DNA of 64,000 bases from Streptomyces sp. AC550_RSS872 (GCF_019049285.1 NZ_JAGMUL010000169.1:194632-258631), one strand, 5' to 3'; counted from the stretch's first letter, positions 16,971 through 25,755 are shown. The notes: a model not told the origin generated them from the letters alone. Translations and numbers: made by a program.

Positions 16971-17417
16971 ATGGACTGGAGCCACTACCGCTTCCGCAGC
17001 CTGTGGGCCCTGCCCGCCGCGCCCGCCACCGTCTACGACCTGCTGGCCCGGGCCGAGGACTACCCGCGCTGGTGGCCCCAGGTGCGCGAGGTGAACCGGA
17101 TCGACGACACCAGCGGTGTGATCACGATCCGCTCGGTCCTGCCGTACGACATGACCTTCACGGCGCGTGAAGTGCGGCGGGACCGCGCGGCCGGTGTCCT
17201 GGAGATCACCATGTCCGGAGACATCGAGGGCTGGGCCCGCTGGACCGTCACCCCGCACGGCTCCGGCGCCCTCGCCCGCTACGACCAGGTCGTCGACGTG
17301 AACAAGCCGCTGCTGAGACGGTTCGCGGTGCCGGGGCGGCCCGTCTTCCGGGCGAACCACCGGCTGATGATGCGCGCCGGACGGCGGGGGCTTCTGGCCT
17401 ACCTCGCCGGTCGGTGA
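16971..17417 (+). CDS. SRPBCC (START/polyketide-cyclase-like) family protein
   Basis: 148 residues with the SRPBCC fold pattern: FRSLWALPAAPATVYDLLA (strand then helix, about 8-26), DYPRWWPQVREV (about 30-41) and a C-terminal long helix. Members bind hydrophobic ligands; the ligand here is unknown. ATG 16971 has CAGACT 6 bases upstream, so it may be leaderless. It lies between the divergent large membrane-protein gene and the second tRNA-Val(CAC). Confidence 0.8.
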   Translation: MDWSHYRFRSLWALPAAPATVYDLLARAEDYPRWWPQVREVNRIDDTSGVITIRSVLPYDMTFTAREVRRDRAAGVLEITMSGDIEGWARWTVTPHGSGALARYDQVVDVNKPLLRRFAVPGRPVFRANHRLMMRAGRRGLLAYLAGR

Positions 17418-17468
17418 GAAGCGGTTTGAAGGAAGCGCGCCGGGACCTGTATTGTTCAGTCCGTTCCC

Positions 17469-17540
17469 GGGCGATTAGCTCAGTGGGAGAGCGCTTCGTT
17501 CACACCGAAGAGGTCACTGGTTCGAACCCAGTATCGCCCA
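17469..17540 (+). tRNA. tRNA-Val (anticodon CAC), second copy
   Basis: 72 nt, identical to 7119-7190, with anticodon loop TTCACAC. Similarity beyond the tRNA is limited to a few bases on each side. Confidence 0.96.
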
Positions 17541-17549
17541 CCGGGAAAG

Positions 17550-17579
17550 GCCGGTCCGCCGCAGCGGACCGGCTTTTTT
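17550..17579 (+). terminator. tRNA-Val intrinsic terminator with T-tract
   Basis: 17550-17559 pairs perfectly with 17564-17573 around a 4-base loop, followed by six T (17574-17579). This is the most E. coli-like terminator in the window. Confidence 0.9.
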
Positions 17580-17609
17580 GTTGCTCGGCTCCTTGTCGCC
17601 ACGGACCGC

Positions 17610-18335
17610 CTAGGCGGCCGCGGGCAGATCCGGGCGCAGTGGCCACGCCGGGTCCACCGCCTCGTCGCTGCCGCTGCGGGCGAACCACGCCTGGAGCCCG
17701 CGTGCCTGCGCCGCGTGCCACACCGCCTGCAAGGTGTGCAGCTCGGCCGGCGACAGCCGCTCCAGCCGGGCCGCGAAACGGCGCCCCACCGCCCGGACGA
17801 CCTCCAGTGAGGCCAGCGCGTCGGCCGCCGCGTCGTGCGCGCCGTCCAGCGTGACGCCGTAGTGCGCGCACAGGTCCGTCAGGGTGCGGCGGCCCTTGCG
17901 ATAGCGGTCCAGGTGTTTGTCGAGGACCCGTGGATCGAGCACCAACAGGGGTGTCGCCTCGAACCAGTGGTCCAGGGACGAGGCGCGGTGGCGGCGCAAC
18001 TCGCGGTCGAGCAGCGTGAGATCGAACGGCGCGTTCATCACCACCACCGGCCGTCCCCTGCCCGCCTGTTCCGCCAGCTCGCCGGCTATCTCATGCATCA
18101 CCGGCGCAGGCCAGCGGCCGTTGCGCTGAAGATGCTCCTCCGTCAGTCCGTGCACCGCCGTCGCCGCCTCCGGCACCGGCACGCCCGGGTTCACCAGCCA
18201 CCGGGTCACCCTCGGCCGGGTTCCCGGGGCGTCCTGGACGACGACGGCCGCCGAAACGATCCGGTCGGTCTCGACGTCCACGCCTGTCGTCTCCGTGTCG
18301 AATGCCGCCAGCGGCCCCTCATACCAGCACGCCAT
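17610..18335 (-). CDS. DnaQ-like DEDDh 3'-5' exonuclease
   Basis: 241 residues. Exo I is AAFDTETTGVD (about 10-20) with the metal-binding Asp and Glu; the EHLQ region is VHGLTEEHL; Exo II is VVVMNAPFDLTLLDREL (about 96-112); Exo III is GAHDAAADALASLEV (about 167-181), with the DEDDh histidine. It should degrade single strands 3' to 5'. It lacks polymerase or helicase domains, so it may act in repair or RNA/DNA trimming rather than replication proofreading. ATG 18335. It is divergent, across 168 bases, from the DUF4365 pair. Confidence 0.9.
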   Translation of the reverse strand: MACWYEGPLAAFDTETTGVDVETDRIVSAAVVVQDAPGTRPRVTRWLVNPGVPVPEAATAVHGLTEEHLQRNGRWPAPVMHEIAGELAEQAGRGRPVVVMNAPFDLTLLDRELRRHRASSLDHWFEATPLLVLDPRVLDKHLDRYRKGRRTLTDLCAHYGVTLDGAHDAAADALASLEVVRAVGRRFAARLERLSPAELHTLQAVWHAAQARGLQAWFARSGSDEAVDPAWPLRPDLPAAA

Positions 18336-18503
18336 ACCTACACAACCCCTCGTTCACCCACGGCAGCTGACGTACCGTCTTCTGCCCGTTTGGTGATACC
18401 CGGGCCGTTTGCGACGTACGCCGGAAGGACACAACAGGAGTGCGGGTCTTTGCAGTTCAGCGGCCCGCCACGGGGATTCACTCTGCCTGGAAGGCTGTTG
18501 GTC

Positions 18504-19070
18504 ATGGCGATAGCGCAGCCCGAGCGGGGCGGGCTGCTGCCCGAACGAACGGGCCCCCATCGCGGTTCACTCGCCACTACCGCCTGCATGGAGACGTTGC
18601 AGGTGGGCTATCTGCACGCCGTCGCGGCTGCCTCCGGATGCTCGCTGTCCCAGCCGTTTCCGGACAACGGCATCGACTGGCACGTCAGCCACAGCGCGCC
18701 CGGCCACACCGTGGACGACGAAGTGACCATAAAGGTGCAGCTCAAGGCCACCTACCAGCTCGCACCGAACCCGCCCGGCCGCTTCTTCTCCTTCACGCTC
18801 GACAACGACCACCTGGCCAAGCTCGCCCGAACGCCGGTCTCGGTGCACAAGATCCTGGTCGTGATGATCGTCCCGCGCTCGCAGGAGCAGTGGCTGCGGG
18901 CCGGGCACGACCGTCTCGACCTGCGGCACTGCTGCTACTGGGTCAACCTCGCCGGCCACGCGATCACCGGCCGGCGCCGCACCACCGTGCGCATACCGAC
19001 CTCACGCATCTTCGACGACCGGGCGCTCTGCGAGATCATGACGCGGGTCGGGACCGGAGGCAGACCATGA
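18504..19070 (+). CDS. DUF4365 protein, possible PD-(D/E)XK-type nuclease
   Basis: 188 residues. An N-terminal helix region (about 28-45) is followed by DNGIDWHVS (about 54-62) and VTIKVQLKATYQL (about 75-87). This D...(Q)xK spacing, with the VQLKAT strand, is typical of DUF4365, whose members are thought to have a PD-(D/E)XK-like fold with Gln for the acidic residue. Catalysis here is unproven. ATG 18504 has GGAAGG about 8 bases upstream. Its TGA overlaps the next gene's ATG (ATGA), so the two products are probably made together. Confidence 0.75.
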   Translation: MAIAQPERGGLLPERTGPHRGSLATTACMETLQVGYLHAVAAASGCSLSQPFPDNGIDWHVSHSAPGHTVDDEVTIKVQLKATYQLAPNPPGRFFSFTLDNDHLAKLARTPVSVHKILVVMIVPRSQEQWLRAGHDRLDLRHCCYWVNLAGHAITGRRRTTVRIPTSRIFDDRALCEIMTRVGTGGRP

Positions 19071-20296
19071 CGCACCGTCCGCTGGAGGAACCCGTACGAC
19101 CAGTGCGGCCGCACCCCGTCGACGCGTCCTGGGAGCGTCCCCCCGACCCCGGCGACGTCGACCCCGCCGTGCTCAGCGCCCTGCTGCACCGGCACGGCTG
19201 GCAGCGGCGCGGGGGAGCGGCGGGGCGCTACGGCCGCTGGGCCCCGCCCGGCCCTGGCGGCAACGGCACCAGCCTGCTCGTCCCCGAGTCCCGCGCCTTC
19301 CCCGACAGCGACGACCTGCTCGGCGAGGCCCTCGTCGCCCTCGCCCGCAGCGGCATGCCCTCCGCCCGTGAAGTGCTGGTCGGGCTCGCCGTGCCCAGCG
19401 ACGAGGTCCGCTGGTGGCGGGACGCGCCGAGCGGGCCGGCCGGGGCCGCGCCCTGGACGGTCGAGGAGGAACTGCGCACCGGCGCCCGCCAGATGCTCCT
19501 CGCCGCGGCGCTCGCCACGCGCGCGCGTGCCGGCTACTACGGCACCCGGCACCGCCGAGCCGCCGCCGCGATGCTGGAGAGCGTCCTCATAGGCTCCGGG
19601 GCCGGCGGCCGCCGGCTCGCCGCCTTCGTGCCCGTCGGCACGGGACGCCCCCTCGCCGTTCGCCTCCATCAAGCCCTCTACGCAGCCCGCGAAGCCATCG
19701 ACTACCAGCGGGCCACCGGCGGCATGGACGCCTTCGACGGTGCCGTCGAGGCGGGCGTCAGCCGGGAGCTGACCGAAGCGCTGGTGGTGCTGGTGCGCGG
19801 CACCGAGGGTGCGCGCGTCGCCGTCGACTGGTCGCCCGCGGCCGGGGTGCCCGCGGACTGCGCGTCCGGTGTCGAACCCGTCGAGTTCTCGCCGGGCGAC
19901 CTGCCCGTGCTGCGCGAGGCCGCCGCCCGCTATCTGCGCGAGGAGCCGTCCGTGCCGGTGAGGATCACGGGAACGGTCGTACGGATGCGCAGGTCGGGAC
20001 CGCGCGGGGAGGGCACCGTACGGCTGCGCGTCCTCGCGGGCGCCGAGGTACCGCACGTCCGGCTCACCCTGGACGAGGAGTCGTACCGCATCGCCGGGCA
20101 CGCCCACCTGGTCGGACTGCCGGTGCGGGTCCACGGCCGCCTGGAGAGCCGGGGCGGATTCCGCAAGGTCACCGGGGCGTCCGGGGTCGTACCGGTGCAG
20201 GTGGACGAGGCCGAGCGGGACCGGCTGATGAAGTCGTTGCAGGAGGATCTGGACTTCTTCGAGGGGGCTTGTGGTGGGGAGGGGGACGGGGACTGA
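19067..20296 (+). CDS. Conserved partner of the DUF4365 protein, OB-fold-like C-terminus
   Basis: 409 residues, family not recognised. The N-terminal 60 residues are Pro/Arg/Gly-rich with the motif LLHRHGWQRRGG. A helical central region (about 85-235) contains paired Arg/Tyr patches. The last about 110 residues alternate strands in an OB-fold-like way: VRITGTVVRMRR, a GTVRLRV strand, then HLVGLPVRVHGRLE. That resemblance is by eye only. It is translationally coupled to the DUF4365 gene and ends in an acidic Gly-rich tail (FFEGACGGEGDGD). Confidence 0.7.
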   Translation: MTHRPLEEPVRPVRPHPVDASWERPPDPGDVDPAVLSALLHRHGWQRRGGAAGRYGRWAPPGPGGNGTSLLVPESRAFPDSDDLLGEALVALARSGMPSAREVLVGLAVPSDEVRWWRDAPSGPAGAAPWTVEEELRTGARQMLLAAALATRARAGYYGTRHRRAAAAMLESVLIGSGAGGRRLAAFVPVGTGRPLAVRLHQALYAAREAIDYQRATGGMDAFDGAVEAGVSRELTEALVVLVRGTEGARVAVDWSPAAGVPADCASGVEPVEFSPGDLPVLREAAARYLREEPSVPVRITGTVVRMRRSGPRGEGTVRLRVLAGAEVPHVRLTLDEESYRIAGHAHLVGLPVRVHGRLESRGGFRKVTGASGVVPVQVDEAERDRLMKSLQEDLDFFEGACGGEGDGD

Positions 20297-20655
20297 CGGG
20301 TGACGGCTTGCAGCTGGAGCGCTGACTGTTTGGCTTCGTTCGCCTCCGGCGCGCCCCTACGGCTCTCTTCGCCGCCGGTGTCCGACAGACAGTGCGGGTT
20401 GGGGGGTACTCGCCCGGCGCGGTGTGGGCTGGTCGGCACACGGACCCGGGCAGCAGCGCCCTTACAGGGGCGCGGGGAACTGCGCGACCAGCCACGACGA
20501 AACCGCACACGACCGCCGACCCGTCCCGCTCCTCCCGGCGGAGCGCTCACGCGGAGCGCAACCGTTTCGCGGTCAAGTGGGTGGGGTCGGTACGATCGCG
20601 TAATGCGCGCGCTCCTGGTATGGCGCCGCACCCCACCTTCAGTCAGGAGAGACCG
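20297..20655. other. Intergenic region with repeat copy and thrS leader
   Basis: 359 bases with no supported gene. It holds repeat family 1 copy B at 20465-20499 and, near 20591, a TACGAT that could be a thrS -10 element, implying a leader of about 55 bases. I saw no T-box-like structure. Long frames across it are read-through shadows without ribosome-binding sites. Confidence 0.5.
20465..20499 (+). repeat. Dispersed repeat family 1, copy B
   Basis: Contains AGGGGCGCGGGGAACTGCGC then GACCAGCCACGACG. It matches the reverse complement of copy A (14363-14422) and parts of copies C (about 41569-41690) and D (about 63300-63440). All copies lie just 3' of a gene. Confidence 0.7.
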
Positions 20656-22632
20656 GTGTCAGACGTCCGTGTGATCATCCAACGCGATTCCGAGCGGGAA
20701 GAACGCGTGGTGACGACGGGCACTACGGCCGCCGACCTCTTCGCCGGTGAGCGCTCGATCATCGCCGCGCGCGTGGGCGGCGAGCTCAGGGACCTGTCGT
20801 ACGTGCTCGTCGACGGGGAAGAGGTCGAGGGCGTCGAGATCTCCTCCGAGGACGGGCTCAACATCCTGCGCCACTCCACCGCGCATGTGATGGCGCAGGC
20901 CGTGCAGGAGCTCTTCCCCGAGGCCAAGCTGGGCATCGGCCCGCCCGTCAAGGACGGCTTCTACTACGACTTCGACGTCGAGAAGCCGTTCACGCCCGAG
21001 GATCTCAAGGCCGTCGAGAAGAAGATGCAGGAGATCCAGAAGCGGGGGCAGCGCTTCTCGCGTCGTGTCGTCAGCGATGAGGCCGCTCGTGAGGAGCTCG
21101 CCGACGAGCCCTACAAGCTGGAGCTGATCGGCCTCAAGGGCGCCGCCTCCAGCGACGACGGCGCGGACGTCGAGGTCGGCGCCGGTGAACTGACGATCTA
21201 CGACAACCTGGACGCCAAGAGCGGCGAACTGTGCTGGAAGGACCTCTGCCGGGGACCCCACCTGCCCACCACCCGCAACATCCCGGCGTTCAAGCTGATG
21301 CGCAACGCGGCCGCCTACTGGCGCGGCAGCGAGAAGAACCCGATGCTCCAGCGCATCTACGGTACGGCCTGGCCGTCCAAGGACGAGCTCAAGGCGCACC
21401 TCGACTTCCTCGCCGAGGCCGAGAAGCGCGACCACCGCAAGCTGGGCAACGAGCTCGACCTGTTCTCCATCCCGGAGCAGATCGGCTCCGGGCTCGCCGT
21501 CTTCCACCCCAAGGGCGGCATCGTCCGCCGGGTCATGGAGGACTACTCGCGGCGCCGCCATGAGGAGGAGGGCTACGAGTTCGTCTACACCCCGCACGCG
21601 ACGAAGGGGAAGCTCTTCGAGACGTCGGGCCACCTGGACTGGTACGCCGAGGGCATGTACCCGCCCATGCAGCTCGACGAGGGCGTGGACTACTACCTCA
21701 AGCCCATGAACTGCCCGATGCACAACCTGATCTTCGACGCGCGCGGGCGTTCCTACCGTGAACTGCCGCTGCGTCTCTTCGAGTTCGGGACCGTGTACCG
21801 GTACGAGAAGTCGGGCGTCGTGCACGGCCTCACGCGCGCGCGTGGCTTCACGCAGGACGACGCGCACATCTACTGCACCCGTGAGCAGATGTCGGAGGAG
21901 CTCGACAAGACGCTCACCTTCGTCCTCGGCCTGCTGCGCGACTACGGTCTGACCGACTTCTACCTGGAGCTGTCCACCAAGGACCCGGAGAAGTTCGTCG
22001 GCTCGGACGAGGTCTGGGAGGAGGCGACCGAGACGCTGCGCGAGGTCGCCGAGAAGCAGGGGCTGCCGCTGGTTCCGGATCCGGGTGGCGCCGCCTTCTA
22101 CGGGCCGAAGATCTCCGTCCAGGCCAAGGACGCCATCGGCCGGACCTGGCAGATGTCGACCATCCAGCTCGACTTCAACCTGCCGGAGCGCTTCGACCTG
22201 GAGTACACCTCCGCGGACGGCTCCAAGCAGCGCCCGGTCATGATCCACCGCGCGCTGTTCGGCTCCATCGAGCGGTTCTTCGCGGTGCTGCTCGAGCACT
22301 ACGCGGGTGCCTTCCCGGCGTGGCTGGCCCCGGTCCAGGCGATCGGCATCCCGATCGGCGACGGGCACGTGGACTACTTGGAGAAGTTCGCTGCGGCCGC
22401 GAAGAAGAAGGGCCTCAGGGTCGAGGTGGACTCCTCCTCCGACCGTATGCAGAAGAAGATCCGCAACGCCCAGAAGCAGAAGGTGCCCTTCATGGTCATC
22501 GCGGGTGACGAGGACATGGCCAACAACGCCGTCTCCTTCCGCTACCGCGACGGCTCCCAGGAGAACGGCATCCCGTTCGACGAAGCCATCGCGAAGATCG
22601 CACAGGTCGTCGAGGAGCGGGCGCAGATCTGA
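20656..22632 (+). CDS. thrS: Threonyl-tRNA synthetase
   Basis: 658-residue class II synthetase charging tRNA-Thr; it also edits Ser-tRNA-Thr through its N-terminal region. Order: TGS-like N-terminus (1-60), editing domain with RHSTAHVMAQAV (about 75-86), catalytic core with motif 2 TVYRYEKSG and ARGFTQDDAHIYC, motif 3 GALFGS-like IHRALFGSIERF, and an anticodon-binding domain from about 545. GTG 20656 follows AGGAGAG by 5 bases and gives the usual family length. It is the first gene of the block thrS, HIT, PIP synthase, acyltransferase, PimA, which is also conserved in mycobacteria. Confidence 0.97.
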   Translation: MSDVRVIIQRDSEREERVVTTGTTAADLFAGERSIIAARVGGELRDLSYVLVDGEEVEGVEISSEDGLNILRHSTAHVMAQAVQELFPEAKLGIGPPVKDGFYYDFDVEKPFTPEDLKAVEKKMQEIQKRGQRFSRRVVSDEAAREELADEPYKLELIGLKGAASSDDGADVEVGAGELTIYDNLDAKSGELCWKDLCRGPHLPTTRNIPAFKLMRNAAAYWRGSEKNPMLQRIYGTAWPSKDELKAHLDFLAEAEKRDHRKLGNELDLFSIPEQIGSGLAVFHPKGGIVRRVMEDYSRRRHEEEGYEFVYTPHATKGKLFETSGHLDWYAEGMYPPMQLDEGVDYYLKPMNCPMHNLIFDARGRSYRELPLRLFEFGTVYRYEKSGVVHGLTRARGFTQDDAHIYCTREQMSEELDKTLTFVLGLLRDYGLTDFYLELSTKDPEKFVGSDEVWEEATETLREVAEKQGLPLVPDPGGAAFYGPKISVQAKDAIGRTWQMSTIQLDFNLPERFDLEYTSADGSKQRPVMIHRALFGSIERFFAVLLEHYAGAFPAWLAPVQAIGIPIGDGHVDYLEKFAAAAKKKGLRVEVDSSSDRMQKKIRNAQKQKVPFMVIAGDEDMANNAVSFRYRDGSQENGIPFDEAIAKIAQVVEERAQI

Positions 22633-22654
22633 TCCGGCTGCGCGCACGCACTGG

Positions 22655-22685
22655 GGCCCTCGGGGAGTTCAGTTCCCCGGGGGCC
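22655..22685. terminator. Bidirectional thrS / ion-channel terminator
   Basis: 22655-22666 pairs with 22674-22685 (12 pairs, one G-U) around a 7-base loop. It is 3' of thrS, and its loop contains the stop codon of the minus-strand channel gene (22669-22671), so it should serve both. TTT follows on the plus strand. Confidence 0.75.
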
Positions 22686-23328
22686 TTTCGTCGTCCTCGT
22701 GGGAGAAGACGTGCAGCAGCCACGAGGCGAAGGTGCCGGTCACGGCCCCGAGCAGGCCCAGTCCCACGGCCATGATCCCTACGGCGATCAGCCGCCCCCG
22801 GAAAGTGACGGGGGTGAAGTCGCCGTAACCAACCGTGGCGAGCGTCGAACATGTCCACCACAGGGCGTCGCCGAAGGTCCGCATCGTCGCGCCCGGCGCC
22901 CCGCGCTCCTGGTGGTAGACCGAGAGGGCACCGGTGAAGCCGAGGAGCACCGTGGACAGGCCGGCGTAGACGATCACCCGCGCGTGCACGGTGAGCCAGG
23001 GCCGTCCGTGCCGACGCCTGACGGTGTCGTACGCCTTCACGATCTGGAGCGGCCGCAGCAGCGGCAGGAACAGCACCACCGTGTCCAGCGGGTGCCGGTG
23101 TACGAAGCTCCGTCGCTGTCCGCTGAGCAGCCAGCGCACGGCGTAGTCGACACCGAACAACGCCCAGGCGGTGAAGGTCAGCGCGAGACAGAGGTCGAGC
23201 ACGGCATCCGTGAGATGACCATGGCCCAGGACACGGATCGCGTAGGAGGTGAGGAAGACGAGGGACGCCACGGCGAGAGGGATCTCGGTGTGCTGCTGCC
23301 AGCGTGCCAAGCGGCTGTCGTCGTCCAC
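22669..23328 (-). CDS. Potassium channel family protein (TVGYGD filter)
   Basis: 219 residues. Hydrophobic segments at about 13-30, 39-62, 76-92 and 104-126 lead to the pore helix and selectivity filter CSTLATVGYGDFTPV (about 161-175), then a last span at about 182-206. Overall this is a six-span Kv-like layout without an obvious multi-arginine S4. There is no cytoplasmic TrkA-N/RCK domain. GTG 23328 is the first sensible start before the first span, but it has no clear ribosome-binding site, so the N-terminus is uncertain. It is divergent from the HIT gene. Confidence 0.82.
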   Translation of the reverse strand: MDDDSRLARWQQHTEIPLAVASLVFLTSYAIRVLGHGHLTDAVLDLCLALTFTAWALFGVDYAVRWLLSGQRRSFVHRHPLDTVVLFLPLLRPLQIVKAYDTVRRRHGRPWLTVHARVIVYAGLSTVLLGFTGALSVYHQERGAPGATMRTFGDALWWTCSTLATVGYGDFTPVTFRGRLIAVGIMAVGLGLLGAVTGTFASWLLHVFSHEDDERPPGN

Positions 23329-23406
23329 CGGCCAAGCTTGGCTCGGGCCGACCGGGTGCGAGCCCCGGCGACACGCCGGGAACGGCCGAAGCCATATGCT
23401 GCACGC

Positions 23407-23955
23407 ATGACGAGTGAGCCGGAGCAGCAGTGGGGAGTGGGGATCCAGGACGCGTTCCAGCGCCTGTGGACGCCCCATCGGATGGCCTACATCCAGGGTG
23501 AGAACAAGCCGACCGGCCCCGGCGCGGACGACGGCTGCCCCTTCTGCTCGATCCCGGCCAAGTCCGACGAGGACGGGCTTGTCGTCAAGCGTGGCGAGCA
23601 GGTGTACGCGGTCCTCAACCTCTACCCGTACAACGGCGGCCACCTCATGGTCGTGCCCTACCGCCATGTCGCCGACTACACCGACCTCACCGAGCCGGAG
23701 ACCATCGAACTCGCCGCCCTGACCAAGCAGGCGATGACGGCCCTGCGCACCGCCTCGGGCGCCCACGGCTTCAACATCGGCATGAACCAGGGCACGGTCG
23801 CCGGCGCCGGCATCGCGGCCCATCTGCACCAGCACATCGTCCCGCGCTGGGGCGGCGACACGAACTTCATGCCGGTGGTGGGCCACACCCGGGTGCTGCC
23901 GCAGCTGTTGGCGGACACCCGGAAGATGCTGGCGGAGGCCTGGCCGACCGCCTGA
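23407..23955 (+). CDS. HIT-family nucleotide hydrolase/phosphorylase
   Basis: 182 residues with the histidine triad AAHLHQHIVPRW (about 137-148) and upstream HLMVVPYRHV (about 78-87). CPFCSI near residue 44 with the histidines suggests a metal site, as in AppA phosphorylase-like HIT proteins. Family members act on Ap4A or related dinucleotides; the exact reaction is unknown. TATGCT at 23395-23400 lies 6 bases before the ATG, so a leaderless mRNA is likely. The position between thrS and the PIM genes parallels M. tuberculosis. Confidence 0.9.
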   Translation: MTSEPEQQWGVGIQDAFQRLWTPHRMAYIQGENKPTGPGADDGCPFCSIPAKSDEDGLVVKRGEQVYAVLNLYPYNGGHLMVVPYRHVADYTDLTEPETIELAALTKQAMTALRTASGAHGFNIGMNQGTVAGAGIAAHLHQHIVPRWGGDTNFMPVVGHTRVLPQLLADTRKMLAEAWPTA

Positions 23956-23980
23956 CATCTCGGCCGGCGGTGGCAGCTGT

Positions 23981-24055
23981 CAGCCCGTCCGGCGTCTGAG
24001 GACGAGGCCCGCCAGGGCCGATGGGGGGTCTGGGGGCCGCAGCCCCCAGGGGACG
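23981..24055 (+). repeat. Dispersed repeat family 2, copy 1 (terminator-like)
   Basis: Begins CAGCCCGTCCGGCGT, continues TGAGGACGAGGCC and ends in a perfect 8-bp hairpin (24030-24037 with 24042-24049, loop CGCA). It aligns with 31229-31297 over its full length in the same orientation. It lies just 3' of the HIT gene, so it probably ends that transcript. Confidence 0.75.
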
Positions 24056-24093
24056 GTCACCCAGACCCCCCCCGCGGCCCAACCGCCGCAGGC

Positions 24094-25755
24094 CTACGCG
24101 TCGTAGACGTCAGCCTTCCTTGGCGACGGATCCTGTACCGCCGTGCTCAGGAACGCCGAGCGCGTGCCGAACTTCTCGGTGTCCACGCCGTTCTCGGCCA
24201 GCACCTTGATCGCCGAGGCGTGCACGACCCGCAGCACCGGCGTGGCCGCGCGCAGTGCGTCGTCGGCCATGAACCGGTGCCGCCACGGCTGATCCGCCCA
24301 CGCGTGCCGCAGCCCGAACGGCTCGGGCAGTCCTATCGTCCCGCCGAGCCAGTTCAGCAGCGGGGGATACCAGGAGATCGGGGCGCGGACCGCCAGCCGT
24401 ACCACCTCGTCGGTGTTGACCAGCGGAAGCTTCACCTTGCGGGTCTCCCACGGCTTGAACGACTTGGTGACCTCCTTGGTCGGCGCCTCCGGCTTCTCCT
24501 GGAAGAGCCCGTTCACGGGGCCGAGGGCGTGCCCGGTCACCTCGATGCGCAGCGTCTCGTGCAGCACGGTCACCGTGATCAGCATCGTGATGATCAACTG
24601 GCCGTCCCAGAGCGTCCACTGGACGCCGAGGTAGTGCCGGTCACCGCTGCCGAACTGCTGCTTGTTGCAGATGTCCTGTATGGCGTGCGACTTGACCTGG
24701 TAGGCGTCGACGTCCGTGCCCTCCGGCCGGGAGACGGCCTTGGCGCCCTCGGCGATCGGCGTGACCACCCAGTGCCGTATGGAAGGCTTCGGGAAACCGC
24801 CGGTGTTCAGCGGGCCGCGCTCCAGCATGCGCAGCTGGTCGTGGATCGCGCGGATCACGTCCCAGCTGCGGAAGGGATGGATCTCCCGGGTGGGATCGGC
24901 GGGCACCAGGTCCTCGGCCAGCTGCCAGCTGCCCCAGCGCGTGCCCATCCCGAGTACCCCCTTGGGCCCGGCGTAGAACACGGAGTTGGACTGCTGCTCG
25001 GCGCTCAACTTGGCCAGGGACTGGCGCAGTTGCTCGGCCTGTGTCTCGGTGGGGCTGGTCGGCACCGCCTCCGGCACCTTCGCGCCGACGCTGCTGCCGG
25101 CCAGCAGGCTGTCCCAGCGCTCCCGCAGGTCCCTCGCCGTGCGCTCGCAGACCTGCTTGGCCCAGAACCAGCCCACCACGGGCATGAGGACCGATGACCG
25201 CGCATACCAGCCCCAGAAGCCGCTGAACGGCATACGCAGCAGGAACAGCACGGCGAGCGCACCCGCCGCGACGAGCAGTACGGAGGCGAGAGCGCCGCCG
25301 CGCTTCTCGTCCCGCTTGACGATGGTGGAGCGCAGCGTGAAGATCAGCAGCCAGACCAGCAGCCCGGGCAGGAACAGCACACCGCAGATCGCCATGATGG
25401 CGCTCAGCATCCGGTCGCGGGCCTTGCGGATGTTGTTCGCGGCCAGACAGTGCTCGACGACGACCTGGGGTTCGGTGCCGAAGGACTGGATCAGGGGCTT
25501 GCGGCCGCTGCCGAGCATGCGGTCGACCACGGCCCGGGAGAAGGCCTCACCCAGGTTGGGCCGGAAGATCTTCGCCCAGCTGCGGCCCGCCTTGACGTCG
25601 GTCTGATGCCACTCGTTGTCGGCCTTCTTGATGTCCTCGAACGCATTGTCCCGGTAGGCCGCCGAGGCCAGCGCGAACGTCGCCGTCTGACCCTCTCCGG
25701 CCGTGCGCGGTACCTGCGGACCGAAGATGTCCGCGTAACCGCTCTCAACGGTCAT
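24094..25755 (-). CDS. Unidentified membrane protein with large cytoplasmic-type domain
   Basis: 553 residues. A soluble N-terminal 115 residues is followed by two or three hydrophobic segments (about 117-142, 155-175, and a weaker one near 185-200). A soluble region of about 330 residues follows, with one further hydrophobic strand near 385-405 (LIITMLITVTVLHET). The N-terminus is Ala/Asp-rich with ERTARDLRERW-type amphipathic helices after the spans. No catalytic motif was recognised. ATG 25755. It is downstream of the EF-G-like gene on the same strand, with a 202-base gap, so it is probably transcribed separately. Confidence 0.7.
   Translation of the reverse strand: MTVESGYADIFGPQVPRTAGEGQTATFALASAAYRDNAFEDIKKADNEWHQTDVKAGRSWAKIFRPNLGEAFSRAVVDRMLGSGRKPLIQSFGTEPQVVVEHCLAANNIRKARDRMLSAIMAICGVLFLPGLLVWLLIFTLRSTIVKRDEKRGGALASVLLVAAGALAVLFLLRMPFSGFWGWYARSSVLMPVVGWFWAKQVCERTARDLRERWDSLLAGSSVGAKVPEAVPTSPTETQAEQLRQSLAKLSAEQQSNSVFYAGPKGVLGMGTRWGSWQLAEDLVPADPTREIHPFRSWDVIRAIHDQLRMLERGPLNTGGFPKPSIRHWVVTPIAEGAKAVSRPEGTDVDAYQVKSHAIQDICNKQQFGSGDRHYLGVQWTLWDGQLIITMLITVTVLHETLRIEVTGHALGPVNGLFQEKPEAPTKEVTKSFKPWETRKVKLPLVNTDEVVRLAVRAPISWYPPLLNWLGGTIGLPEPFGLRHAWADQPWRHRFMADDALRAATPVLRVVHASAIKVLAENGVDTEKFGTRSAFLSTAVQDPSPRKADVYDA

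Noticed and set aside
7119..17540. Integrated genomic island with tRNA att sites
   Set aside because: Not called as a mobile element: no integrase, excisionase or transfer gene, and the duplicated sequence is just the tRNA itself. Kept only as an observation.
20500..20655. T-box riboswitch upstream of thrS
   Set aside because: No specifier-loop hairpin, no T-box consensus and too little sequence between the candidate promoter and the GTG start.
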